From: Poecilobothrus nobilitatus
Taxonomy: Eukaryota; Arthropoda; Insecta; Diptera; Dolichopodidae
Assembly (NCBI GenBank): GCA_947095535.1
Contig: OX352773.1
Span: forward strand, 88,198,670 to 88,262,669
DNA: 64,000 nt
Reading direction: 5' to 3'
How positions within the stretch are numbered: the first letter of the stretch is position 1; the number at the start of each line of letters is the position of its first letter. This document shows positions 26,430-37,257 of this stretch, one piece after another. The notes under the pieces were generated by a model. It was given only the letters and a program-made list of their open reading frames with translations. It had not been told where the DNA came from and searched no databases. Made by a program: the position numbers and the translations under genes.

Positions 26430-28575
26430 TTCACAGTGTTGATTCACGGTTGTTTTTTTTCTACTTCATTTTTTTATAATACATAATTTGAAAACCATGA
26501 AGGTTAATACAATTTTTTTTTGTTATTTTGTATTGTTCAGTTATGATTTTATGAAATAATAAAACATTTCCTTATCTTTAACTCTCTCTCTCTCTTTCTA
26601 TCTATTTATTTTTTTATAAGTAGTTTCTAAGGTTTAGTTTTTTAATAAAGGTTTAAATTAACGGTTATAGAGGTTAGGGTATACATTATTAATATGATTT
26701 ATAATTGATTTACAAATTATGAACTTACTTTCACAAAAAGAAAGAGTTCATAATTAACGCTGGAATGAATATAGAGGGGTATAATGCAGTCCCGAATTTA
26801 AAATGTTCTTACTATTTTGTATTTAAAAAAAAAACGTTTTTTCATAAAAACAATTTATCTATTTTTAAATAAAAGAAAATCATGTATTTATTTTAGGATT
26901 TATGAATGTAATTAGTGTTTTTCAATTAACTGAATTTATTCAATAATATAGGTAAAATATGTACCTATCTCTTTTGATTTCAAAGAAGGCAATTAAAATT
27001 TTTATAGTTAACACGAATTGCGATCTTTGAACAGAAAACGATTAATTATTCTTTTGAGATTTCATTTCAAGAAAACAACACTAAAAACTTTTTTGACCGT
27101 TTTATTGTTTGAAATTAGGATTTTTTAAAATTATTAAGATATGTCTGTACGTTTATTCTAATTTTTTTTTTGCAATATCCAATCCTAAATTGAAAAAAAG
27201 ATCAAATTTTTAAAAATAGTTTTAGGTACCCTACCTATATACAAAAATACATATTAGTTAATGTTCCATTTATTTTAGAAATAAAAGCTTTTGTTAAATT
27301 AATTTCACGTACATATACATGAACATTCTGTTTCACCTTTTCAGGTACAGACAGACCGAAACAATTCAAACCACTTTTTATTTTATTTTTTCAAAATAAC
27401 ATCCATACATACATACATTAATTTGTAAAAACTTCATTCTTTTTTTACAAAGTTCAACATTATTTAAAAGCTACACAATTCTTTAGAGAAAAAAGAAAGA
27501 AATAAAACAAATTAAAAAACCTTGAAAACCTTGAAAACTAAATTGGTCGCTGTTCTTTTTATGTATGTATATATATCTACCTATATATATGTATACACAA
27601 TTCAGTTGAAATTCACAAATTCAATTCAAGAACGATCTACACTTTTTTTCATAATTTTTTTTTTTTTTTTTGTTTTTGCAACAAACAAAAAAAAGGAACG
27701 GATTAAATTCCATACATTCTTCAAGCCAAAATCTTCTCATAACATTGGCGCATTATCAAAAGAAAAGAAAAGCAAAATAAAAAAAATGAAAGGGATTAAG
27801 AAAAAAAAAAGCGAAAAAATTCACCAACAAAATCACCACACTCTTCTTGAAAGAAATTCAAATTTTTCAATTTTTTGTCTGTTCCGTTTCCATTCCATGC
27901 AGACTCTAACTAAAGTGTTGTACAGTGTAGCTATTCTTAAAAAAAGCAGTAATAAAATAAAAAAAAACATTATGTTCCCCTCGCTTCTATCCTTTTATCT
28001 CATAGTCCATAACCATATCCATAATATGATTTTCTTGTTTGTTTTATCTCATCAAGAATTTCGCGATAAATAAAAATAAAAAATTTAAAAGAAAATTTTT
28101 TTTATTTTTTTTTAAAGTTAATATCAATATGAATATCAGATAGGTACGATGATGAAATCTGTTTCATAAAAAAAAAAAAAAACAAAAAAATTCGCCTTTC
28201 ACATTCGTCATCGGTGAATTTCTTCTTAATTTTTAGAATTTTTTATATTCTTTCTCTTATTTTTTGTCTCTTTTCTTTTTTGTTGTTTTTTAAGTCCCTA
28301 CCCGACTGAAAGTTTTTATTTAGTGTTTTATATTTTTTATTAATGCAAAAAAAAAAAAAAAATATGACTCATATATTTATTGTATGCATGAATGTATGAA
28401 TGTGTATAATGATAATGTATGATATGGGGTTTACAATTCAAAATTTACCATTTAGGTACTATTATTCACAATAAAAAAATTTTTCTAAAAAAAAAAGTAA
28501 GAAAAAAATACCTATTTAATAATAATATGAAGTGATTGTTGTTTGTTTACTTAAATCAGCGTTGACAAATTCATG

Positions 28576-28621
28576 GCCCGTGGATCATTTATTGAAATTA
28601 TTGCCCGTGGATCATTTATTG
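28576..28621. repeat. Two-copy direct repeat, 27-bp period
   Basis: GCCCGTGGATCATTTATTG occurs at 28576-28594 and again, exactly, at 28603-28621. It is a local tandem duplication of a unit with above-average GC. Confidence 0.85.
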
Positions 28622-30124
28622 GTAAAGTGAAAATCACGAAAAGATAAAATTTGTACATGTATAATTTAATTACTTAACTTTGTACTAAATCCTAAATATT
28701 AGTATTGGATACAAATATGTATTTTGTATATAGGGTGAATATAAAATGAAGTACGTCACAAAAGAAATAATTAATTTGACATTATGAATATATATTTTTA
28801 ATTTTTGTTAATGTAAGTCAGTACAATATTTTGAGTATAGTTCTTGTTTTAATTTTAACATTTTACGTTATTTTTACTAATATGTATTGTATGTATTATA
28901 TGAATTAAATAATTTTTATTTTTTAAATAATTCAATTAAAATAATACATAGATACATGTATGTACTGTATGTAGGTATTTTTATACAAAATGTAAAATTG
29001 ATTGTGTGACGACTACAAAAAACGTTCGATATAGCTGTCTTAAAATATCGCCGTCAACGCCGTATAGTTGTTGTTGTTGTCATTTTGTTTTTTGGGAATG
29101 ATCAAACTTTTGCTTAAATGTATAGTAGATTACAATAATATTAATAACTACTTACTTACCTAAATAAGTTTTAAAACTTTAAGAGTCAAAAATTTGTGAA
29201 TATTTTACCATACTATAATTTTTATTGTTTTTATTTTTATAATTTTGTCACTTTGTATTTAACACGTTTAAATTAAACCCTATACATATATAATAAAATA
29301 TAAACTGCAATAACAACAGCTGCATACATCTTTTTGTGTGTAAAAATTTTTCAATTAAAGATAATTTAAATAATTATTTTACTTGTTTAATTGATTATAA
29401 TATACCTAAACTGTATTTCATTAAATTTTCAAACATTGTAGTTGTCTAAATAAATTTGGTATTTTTTCTTAAGATCAGATTTTTGCTAGCCTAAAAAAGA
29501 TCAGAGGATGCTCTGAGCTCTATGAAATTAAAGATGTACGTATATATAACTTGTTGAACACTATAGGAATCGTAATCTTTAATAAATTAGTTATTTGAAA
29601 CTTCACTTCATAAAAGTGACATGACAGCTAATTAAATTTGTTTTTTTTTTTGGTTTTTTGTAAATACTGAATGCTCTGAGCATACACTGACTGTTGAGAA
29701 TAGTGTACTCAATTTACTCAAAATGTCTTTGAAATAGGGCAGAAAATCAAAGGTTTCTAAGGATTCACATTTTCCAAAATATAAAAAGAAGAATATTAAA
29801 AAACTTGTCTAGCTAAATTAATTAAATAAAAACTCTTTTAATTGGGTATTTTTCATTATTTCATGAGTTTGTTTAAATTTTTAGTTTTTATTTTTTAAGA
29901 AAAAGATATAAATGTTGGTTGTTAGTTTCGATTTACATATAAGAAGAAATAAAATAATTTTTACGCCCTTTGATTTCTATTATTAGAATCCTAATTTAAG
30001 AATATCTCAAACCATTATTACTCTATTTTTTATAAAATAAATAATAAAATAATAATAAATAAAAAAAACCACAAATTCTAATAGATAAAAAAAATGTAGT
30101 AAATTTACTATACTTTAAGTGCAG

Positions 30125-30240
30125 TGAAGCTTGCCTTAAGTGATATTGAACGACTACATTTAAAACTAAGAAAAAAAGTAAAGAAGACAACAAATACTGC
30201 TAAAAACAAAAAAATCTCAAGAGCGAAAACATGTTTACAA
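30125..30240 (+). other. Candidate internal coding exon
   Basis: The segment is preceded by TTTAAGTGCAG and followed by GTAGGT, giving acceptor- and donor-like borders. Between them one frame is open for 38 codons, reading KLALSDIERLHLKLRKKVKK then TTNTAKNKKISRAKTCLQ. This is a basic, helix-prone peptide that looks more protein-like than its surroundings. The frame stays open past the donor to 30456 but becomes random. The acceptor lacks a strong pyrimidine tract. I cannot assign a family. Confidence 0.25.
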
Positions 30241-31852
30241 GTAGGTACTATGAAAAACAAGTCAGTATATAAAAACAAGGCTTTTGTAAAATCACACAAT
30301 TTTAAACGATTACAAAGCATTCTAAAAAATTGTTCGTATTTCTGTATCAAATTTTTCTATGACGATCAATGTAATATGTACATGTGTTCTACTTTTATCT
30401 TGATTTATAAAGACTATAAAATTTCCTGTCGTTTGATATTTTTATTTTTAGGTTGAAAAAAGATGTACTAAATAAATTTAGTTCTCATTATACAAATATA
30501 GGCCTTTTTCAGACTTTGGGTTCGTTAGTTTTATTCTGTTGGTTTGCGCAACTGATAGATCAACATTAAAAAAACCTCTCTACAAGTTCTCATTTTATTG
30601 CTCTTTACTCTTTCTTATACGGTAAGTAGTTTTTCGGTAAAAGAATGACATACAGATATAAAATGAAACGATAAAGATTTCGTAAAAAATTTTTAAAAAA
30701 TGTATTAAAAATACACAAAAAAAAAAAAGCTTTTCTTCCCATTCACGTTTTAGAATAGAACGTTTTTGTTTTCCATTTTTTATATTTCGTGTATAAAAAT
30801 GTTTTGATATTTTTTTTTTTTAAATTTATTTAGTATTGATGCTCTTCCATTAATCTTTTTATTGTAGATCGCGACTTTTTTTTATTATAGTATATTCTGG
30901 CGAATCCGCGATTTATTATTATTGTTTTGTCGTTATTATTGTTGGTTTTATTCTGTTTTTTGTTTTTGTGCTTTCTCACTGACTGTTGTTTATTATTTAC
31001 TTTAGCATTCTGCGAAATTATCACCACTTTTCAGAATAAAATAACAAAATCTGATTTTTTTTTTTTTTTGTTTTCGTAATGTAGAATGAAAGCATGTTTT
31101 TTTTGGAAAGTTTTTGTTATCTTTTTATGGTTTTGCACAACTAAAAAACATCATGGGGATTTTTTTGTTTTTAATTTCATTGATTCATAATAATTTCCAA
31201 ACAACAAAATTGAAATAAAAAACGGATTTATTTTTTTTCAAAGGAATCAAAGTTAGAATTTAGAATTCAAAAAAAGGAATATGGTTGCGCTTTGATACAC
31301 GGATAAATAATAATAACGATCATTATTAATAATAACGACCAGAATGTCAATCATTTTTAAAACGAATTGTATATTAATAAAAAAACTAAAAAGAATGTCT
31401 GCTATTGATTAACAATTAAAAATAAATTAAGAGAAGGTTGATAGTCTTTCTCCTACAAAAAAAAAAAAAAAAAAACAAATTAAAAACAGAAAACAAAAAT
31501 ACAGAATAAAAGAAGAAAAAACCCGGTTTTTTAAGCAAATTTAAACGATTTTTTCATGGTTTTTAGTTATTAAAACTAATAAATCTTCGAATAGTGATGA
31601 TTGTCTGATAAAAATCACGTAAACCTGTATTAAAGATGACTTTCTAATTTTAACAATAAGGTAAATAAATATACATTGTAGGTACATACATAGATATAAA
31701 AATTAATTTTAATATGAATAAGTATAGAATATGACTTTACAATTATGGATTTATGGTTCGACAGACTTTTGAATTACTTTTTATTTTAAATTCCTATTTT
31801 TTAGCATTACTTTCTTTTAAAAAAAGGAACGTGATTTTTTTGGCAGATTTTT
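30241..31852. other. AT-rich non-coding stretch
   Basis: No gene seen. A duplicated AATAATAACGA string lies at 31307-31340, and the rest is homopolymer-rich. The minus frame at 30830-31027 is an N/K-rich low-complexity peptide. Confidence 0.5.
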
Positions 31853-32233
31853 GTCTGTTTACTATGAAAACAGACTACTACATCGTTTAAGATATCATGG
31901 ATAGGTCTTTAAAAAAAATTGATGTTATTGAACAACTCTTTTTATATAGCCCCATCCATTACTGAATGACAACCCCTCAAAGTTGAAAAAAAAAACCTGT
32001 TTTCAAATGTGTATACCTACATATAGCTATATCTCAGGTTCTGTTTAATATTTTTTTCAATATAAAATCACCAACGGATATAAAATTTTAAAATCAAAAT
32101 ATTCTTAACTCCGTTTTTAGTTAGAACCTTGAAATTTCGAAAGTGTAAAGCATATTTTTGTGCCTCCCTTGTTCCTCCAAAGCTATTGGCGGTCAAAAAT
32201 TGAAAACCTTTAAAAACCTTTTGTTTTACATAC
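31853..32233 (+). mobile_element. GCACATTTCC family, fragment D
   Basis: A diverged fragment of the family. It shares GGATAGGTCTTTAAAAAAA, the GAACAACT...CCCCATCCATTAC block, CAACCCCTCAAAGTTGAAAA and a TATCTCAGGTTCTGTTTAAT block with copy A, and ends near CCTTTTGTTTTACATACTAC. The left end and the later middle are missing or unrecognisable. Confidence 0.55.
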
Positions 32234-32966
32234 TACTTTATACATATTACCTTGATTACGCTTTAAGTAATAAATTGTTGTGAAAAATCTTAGCTAATTA
32301 ATACTTTCTTTTATTCGATTTAATTTAATTATACGTACATATATTAAAAAAATGTTTAATTCCTTCGACTTAGATATATGTACATATGTATATAAAAATT
32401 TCTTTGTTTTCCATGTGCTCATTTATATGTATGTATTTGATTGCTTGTGATTTATTAAAAATCGCTAATTATAGTTAGCCTAAAATGGAAAAATATTTTT
32501 ATAACTATATGATTTTTCAGTTAAATACAAAAGAAAATTATTAAATAGTTAAGTTAAATAAGATTTATTTAGTATTGGCCTATGGTTATAGCGATCCTAA
32601 TGTTTTACTTATATATGAAATTGTATAACATGACAGATTAATTAATGCCTCTGTGCAACTATATACATGCATTAATACATCAAAAAAAGGGGGGAAAAAA
32701 TGATTTCAAAATAATTAATAGGTTGAAAATAAAGCGATAAAGAAAATATGATTTAAATATTAAAGTCTAAATGAAAATTGAAAATAAAATTTAATTGTTA
32801 TTTAACTTTTAGTGAGCTAATTTTAATTTTTTTTATAATAAATTGTGGTATGTGTTCTGTAACCTATCAGTCATTTATAATTTAAGAAAATTGTTTAAAT
32901 AATATAATTAAACCGATATACATATGTAAAATTAGTATTCCTAATAAGTATATATTTCTAAATGAG
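32234..32966. other. AT-rich non-coding stretch
   Basis: Nothing recognised between element fragment D and the pogo-like element. It contains one G6 run near 32690 and TATG/CATA strings near 32375-32440. Confidence 0.5.
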
Positions 32967-32968
32967 TA

Positions 32969-32995
32969 GGGTAGAGGTAGTAGTCAGCGGCCACT
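32969..32995 (+). repeat. Left terminal inverted repeat of the pogo-like element
   Basis: GGGTAGAGG matches the right end in 8 of 9 positions. AGTCAGCGGCCA, the first subterminal motif, follows at 32982-32993. The repeat is abutted by TA. Confidence 0.75.
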
Positions 32996-33097
32996 TTAGG
33001 TATTTTTTTACTTAAAAATATTTTATAAGGGATAATTGGGCTAAAATAAAAGCTTCATTAATAATATTTAGTTTTTTCAAAATTTGACGAATTTTTT

Positions 33098-33152
33098 AGT
33101 TAACGGCCAGCAAAATTTAGTTTGCGGCCATAAATGTTTTAGTTAACGGCCA
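33098..33152 (+). repeat. Subterminal AGTTAACGGCCA repeat cluster
   Basis: AGTTAACGGCCA at 33098-33109, AGTTTGCGGCCA at 33119-33130 and AGTTAACGGCCA at 33141-33152 have start-to-start spacings of 21 and 22 bp. With the copy in the terminal repeat and the inverted copy at 35647-35658 they look like transposase recognition sites. About two helical turns separate the starts, placing them on one face of the DNA. Confidence 0.75.
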
Positions 33153-34516
33153 TAAAAAATCTAATGGAAGAAAAACAACTTTAAAATAAAAATCAACTTT
33201 TGGTTTAAATTTATATTTTTTGAAAATTCAAATTTTCATTTTCAACATGTAATAAACAAAACAATAAACTTAAAGATACAGTCCATAATATTTGTACATT
33301 TGAAATTAAATTAATAAAAACTGTTATTTTAAAAATAAAAATAAAATTATAATTATTAAAATTTATAAATAAAAATAAATAAAGAACAAAAAGTTATATT
33401 TTAAATTCAAAAAATTAAATAAAAATTTATATAATGCCCATATTTCTTCAGAATGCATTATCAAGTCACATTAAGTCTACCTATTAAGTTTTATATTTAA
33501 TAAAATAATAAAAAAATATATATACCTACATAACAATTCATTTTTCTTAACTAAATAAATAAAAAATTTTAAAATATTCTTATATCACATTTCCGTGCTA
33601 CATGGTAAATCACAAATTTTGTACATATTATACATATTATATTTGTACATATTATACATATAATATTGTACATAGTACATATTATATTATTTGTCCATTT
33701 CAGCACAATTGCAATAAATACATAGCATTTGCAACTCAAATTTGTACATTTCTTATGGAACCAGTTAGGGCAACGATCGCAGCCAATATTCTTCAAATCT
33801 TCATCTTCTACGTCGCTATTCAAAACTTTGAAACACATTTGGCATTGTTCTTTGGATTGCAATACATTTTTATATTTTTTTAACCGATTTTCTTTGTTTT
33901 TTTTTTTTTTTCTTTTTCTACCTTCTTCTTAGCCCTTTCTTTCTTCCGTTGTTCAATTTCTTGTTTAATTTTTTTAGACATTTCTTTTGCATCGATTTGA
34001 TTTCTCCATCGAGGGGAGGAAATAGCCATTGTATTTGATCTTCCTGTTAAAACTTTTCTTTTTAAACTAAATGGTTTTGGATAAGTTAAAAATCCTGATA
34101 AAGATGATTTCTGACTTTGTAAAGAGCATACACTCGGACAGGAGAATGGAGAGGTTGGATCATTTATTGCTTCATTTATTATATCTGTATTAATTGTGAG
34201 TGGTGATAAATTTAAATCAGGCTGAGGAAGAGCGGAATATACTTCAGAATTTGTTTGTAAGTTGGTGGCCGTTAAATTCGATTCTTGTAATGTACCATCA
34301 TTGTTGATTTCATATAATACACCAATTGGTAGTTCATCTAACAAAGAAATCGATGGAGACAAAATTGGCCTATATTCTGAATAATTTTTACTTTGAAAAT
34401 GTTGATTCTCTTTTTCTATTTGGCTTCTAATTACATTCAAAGCTCTATTAACATCGACTACATTTTCTGACATTTCTTCCGAAAATTCTTCTACTACCTC
34501 CACTGCTATTTCAAAC

Positions 34517-34578
34517 CTTAATATTATAATTTAAGACTATTAAAAAAATTTACTTTTTATTAAAAATTTATTATTTAC
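34517..34578 (-). other. Intron 2 of the transposase gene (62 bp)
   Basis: The minus strand reads AAAAAA/GTAAAT ... ATTAAG/GTTTGAA. Removing it joins KIK to KFEIAVEVVEEF in phase. The unspliced frame stops at once (AAG TAA). The size suits dipteran short introns. Confidence 0.75.
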
Positions 34579-34697
34579 TTTTTTATTTTCTCGGCACGAT
34601 CTGACGAAAGATTTGTGGATGTTACTTCAATATTATGAAATTTTTCGATAGTATTTTTCACGCATTGTGTGTAATCCAAAGCATTTGGATCAAACGG

Positions 34698-34700
34698 TCA
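34698..34700 (-). other. In-frame TGA in the transposase
   Basis: A TGA interrupts a continuous frame at KKCGL-stop-PFDPNALDYTQC. Related transposases have a residue here, often in a GLYPFxP-like motif, so this is a point nonsense mutation. The frame is open on both sides. Confidence 0.8.
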
Positions 34701-35058
34701 TAAACCACATTTTTTGAAAGAATTTTTTATGACTGAATTTAAATTAGTTTTTTTTGAAAAAGTGAACTCTAATAATTTTGCAAAATTAGTTTTTATGACA
34801 TATTGACCAAAGTTTTCTGATATCCAATTTCTTACTGTTAGTTTCCATTCTAATTTGAGCGGTCTGAAAACTCCAACATCAGCTGGTTGAAGCATATGTG
34901 TTGTATTTGGAGGGAGGGAGTACAAAATAAATTGATTACTGTCGCAAAATTGGCTAAGCTCTCGATCCAAATGTGATCTGTGTCCATCAACAAATAAAAT
35001 AACCGGTTTTTTTATTTTTTTTTCTTCGAGCCAAATATTAAAATCATCTGCTACATAG

Positions 35059-35125
35059 CTTTAAAAACGGGGTAATTAAACATACTTAAATAAAATGCAA
35101 CACCAAAAATGAATCACAAACTTAC
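35059..35125 (-). other. Intron 1 of the transposase gene (67 bp)
   Basis: The minus strand reads TTTTTTGA/GTAAGT ... TTTTTAAAG/CTATGTAGC. Splicing gives TFFDYVADDFNIWLEE, the expected order in the DDE domain. The donor is a perfect consensus. Confidence 0.85.
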
Positions 35126-35646
35126 TCAAAAAAAGTTTCTGACCTCATCCAACCTGACTTAGTTGGCCCCACATACCATCCATTTGGCATACCATCTTGG
35201 ACGGCTTTCGGTACTCTTATATATGGAAATACAATCATTGGGCTAACCATTTGACCGTTTGCAGAAATTGTAACCAACACGGTAATTGTTTCTTTTTCTT
35301 TGCCCATTTGAAAAAAAATTTTAAAAAATTTTTTCTTTAATTAAATATTTTAATGATTACAATTAGTTTACAATGATTTTAAATGCCGCATCTAAAAATA
35401 ATAATAATAATACTTACTAATTTTCGTAGTCTTATTTCTTATTCAAAGTAACACTTTTTTTAACTACCTTTCACATACACCGATCGCGGATCGAACAAAA
35501 CTGAAATGCAATTTAAACCCGTTATATGATCTATTTACAATCCACAAATTTGTGTGTATATGTGGAATACTTCAATAAATAAAAAAAAACTTAAAATACC
35601 CTTTTTTACGAAGAATTTTGTTAGTATTTGAAAATGAAATCAATAT

Positions 35647-35685
35647 AGGCCGTTAACTAACGCTGGCAAAATAATGCTTCTACCC
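35647..35685 (-). repeat. Right terminal inverted repeat with subterminal motif
   Basis: The minus strand reads GGGTAGAAGCATTATTTTGC then CAGCGTTAGTTAACGGCCT. It is abutted by TA at 35686-35687. The AGTTAACGGCC core matches the left-side repeats in inverse orientation. Confidence 0.75.
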
Positions 35686-35867
35686 TAGCACTATATTTAA
35701 TGATTAATATTTTTTTTTATTTGTTTTTTACTTTCAAGAACTTTTTTTAGTAGAACCAGCTTGAACCAGAATGAGTTTGGTAAAACTAAGTTTAATAATA
35801 TCATTTTAATTATAAAAAAAAAAAAAACTGAAATTGCAAATGAAAAAATAAATCGAATTGTATGGAT

Positions 35868-36050
35868 TTTTTTTTTTGTTTATTCCCCTGCCACATAAAT
35901 GTGACAAGGAAATTACACAGCCTTTCCTTTTCAGGTGTGGTTGTAAATGTCGTAAGATGGAATTATTCTTACGACGTGTAAAAGATTCGAACTCACACTC
36001 GCACGATGTTTACAACGTCTTTCATACCCATTAGGCCACCGAGGCTCCTC
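35868..36050 (-). mobile_element. tRNA-derived SINE
   Basis: The minus strand starts GGAGCCTCGGTGGCCTAATG. Box A, TGGCCTAATGGG (36027-36038), matches TRGYNNARNNGG fully, and box B, GAGTTCGAATC (35984-35994), matches the pol III consensus core. The tRNA-unrelated body contains an 8-bp hairpin, TCGTAAGA/TCTTACGA (35950-35974), and ends TGTGGCAGGGGAATAAAC plus a poly-A tail. Flanking TATGGAT at 35861-35867 and 36051-36057 is a target-site duplication. It depends on an L1/RTE-type retrotransposon in trans for mobility. It appears intact. Confidence 0.88.
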
Positions 36051-36426
36051 TATGGATATTTTAGGAATAAATCAGCAATCCTTTTAAAACTTACTGTGTA
36101 ATTGATCAATAGAATATGAATTTCATATTTTTTAGTACGAAACGTTTTTAATTCTTTTAAACCACTGCTTTTTTAATGTATAGATTAATGTACTAAATAT
36201 ATTTAAAGCATACAAAGGACACTAAAATAATTAGATTAGATATTTTCACTTTTCTCTGTACAACATTAATAAAATTTTAACCTTCCTTTTAATCTATAAG
36301 TATTATAATTATTATATTTATAAAATGAAAATTACGTGGATAAAGGATTATTATAAAACATACAAAAGTATAACAATTAATTTTAAATTATTCTTGTCGA
36401 ATTCGGACCGTAATAATTTTTTTTTT

Positions 36427-37257
36427 CTTTTTAGTACATTTCAAAAAAAATTTTGAAAAAATGTGCCTATTAGTTTCACTCTGTCCTTCCGTCCGTCTGC
36501 TTACAAAATTTCTACACCGTTAAAGATAGAGAAAAAAACCATTTTAACCATGGGTAGGTCTCATAAAAAAATTAATTTTGTGGAACAACTTTTTCATGTA
36601 GCCCCATCCATCACGGAACTACAGCCCTTCAAACTTTGAAAAAGCCCTATTTTTAAACGCGTATATTTCATGTTCCGCTCAACATATTTTGAATCTGAAA
36701 ACGCCAATCAACAGAAATTTTCTTTATCTTTATATCAATATCAAAATTATATATATTTTTTAAATTTAGTATTTAAATTAACCGTTATGTGAAAACCAAA
36801 TTTTGCATGATTTTTCTAACTTCATAACTTCGACACGCTTTTAGATAAGGGCTTGAAATTTTGAGGCAAGAAAGAACTTTTAGAATAAGTATAAGTTTTC
36901 TCAGAAAATTTTTTTGTACCACTCCCTGTTTATGAGCTATTAGGGCTCAAAATTTGAAAATTTCCTATTTTTAGGCACCTGTAACTTACGCACCTGTACA
37001 CATTTTTCTATAGCAACAAATAAAAATTAAAGCTCCAGTAATATACATTTACGTGAGGTTTTTCTTAGTTATATAGGGTTCCGGACTTACAGCCCCTCAA
37101 AATTGCAGAAAAATCCTATTTTCATATATTTTCTTATTACAAAAAATTTCTTAAATTTTATTTTTTTTTCAAATTTTTACACAATTGTAAACAGTTTGTA
37201 TTGTGTTTTGGAAATGTGCGCTTTTAAAAACTGTTCGTATACATTCTACCTTGTTTT
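36427..37257 (+). mobile_element. GCACATTTCC family, copy B
   Basis: The copy starts CTTTTTAGTACATTTCAAAA and runs colinear with copy A through CTGTCCTTCCGTCCGTCTGC, GGAACAACTTTTTCATGTAG, CAGCCCTTCAAACTTTGAAA, AGCTATTAGGGCTCAAAATT and TTAAAGCTCCAGTAATATAC. It ends with GGAAATGTGCGCTTTTAAAA and ACATTCTACCTTGTTTT. The GGAAATGTGC near the right end is the inverted complement of the left-end motif. No coding frame is present. Confidence 0.75.

Larger units (their letters stand above)
25083..30124. other. AT-rich non-coding stretch
   Basis: No gene supported. It holds a GATCGTT/GACGATC near-palindrome at 25861-25880, the C-rich tract at 26410-26429, a direct repeat at 28576-28621 and a (GTT)n run at about 29068-29081. 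The 183-codon plus frame at 27522-28073 is K/F/I/H-rich, runs through several homopolymers and is treated as chance. Confidence 0.5.
33687..35307 (-). pseudogene. pogo/Tigger-type transposase, two introns, PHD-like C terminus
   Basis: This is a DDE_1-family transposase that would excise and insert the element in the nucleus. The visible core starts GKEKETITVLVTISANGQMV, then PMIVFPY and GWYVGPTKSGWM. After intron 1 come the second catalytic Asp in FVDGHRSHL (34986-34988) and the third Asp in LPPNTTHMLQPADVGVF (34878-34880), giving DD35D spacing. After intron 2 come an acidic/Ser-rich linker, a Lys/Glu-rich basic stretch, and a zinc finger CQMC...GCDRC...WFHKKC...CNC that ends at a stop at 33687. 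Damage: a TGA at 34698-34700 (in a GL-x-PFDPNALDY motif), a frameshift at the T15 run 33897-33911, and another near 33730-33742. The helix-turn-helix, CENP-B domain and first catalytic Asp are absent. The family is clear, but the gene is dead. Confidence 0.85.
32969..35685 (-). mobile_element. pogo/Tigger-like DNA transposon, degenerate, 2717 bp
   Basis: The element is bounded by TA dinucleotides (32967-32968 and 35686-35687), the usual target duplication of Tc1/mariner/pogo elements. Its ends read GGGTAGAGG on the left and GGGTAGAAG on the right (minus strand), followed on both sides by a CAGCG. Subterminal AGTTAACGGCCA-type repeats occur four times on the left and once, inverted, on the right. 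It contains one minus-strand transposase gene, broken in several places and lacking the N-terminal DNA-binding region. It is not autonomous as it stands. A SINE lies 182 bp beyond its right end. Confidence 0.85.

Noticed and set aside
27522..28073. 183-codon plus-strand ORF
   Set aside because: The peptide is K/F/I/H-rich, crosses several poly-A and poly-T tracts and a TATG run, and has no motif or splice context; its length is explained by base composition.
33569..33686. Continuation of the zinc-finger frame beyond the CNC motif (minus strand)
   Set aside because: The extra residues (repeating NIICIICT) come from a TGTACATATTATA tandem repeat; the natural stop is in the shifted frame at 33687-33689.
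34698..34700. TGA as a selenocysteine codon
   Set aside because: Transposases of this family have no selenocysteine, no SECIS-like structure is evident, and other lesions show the gene is dead.
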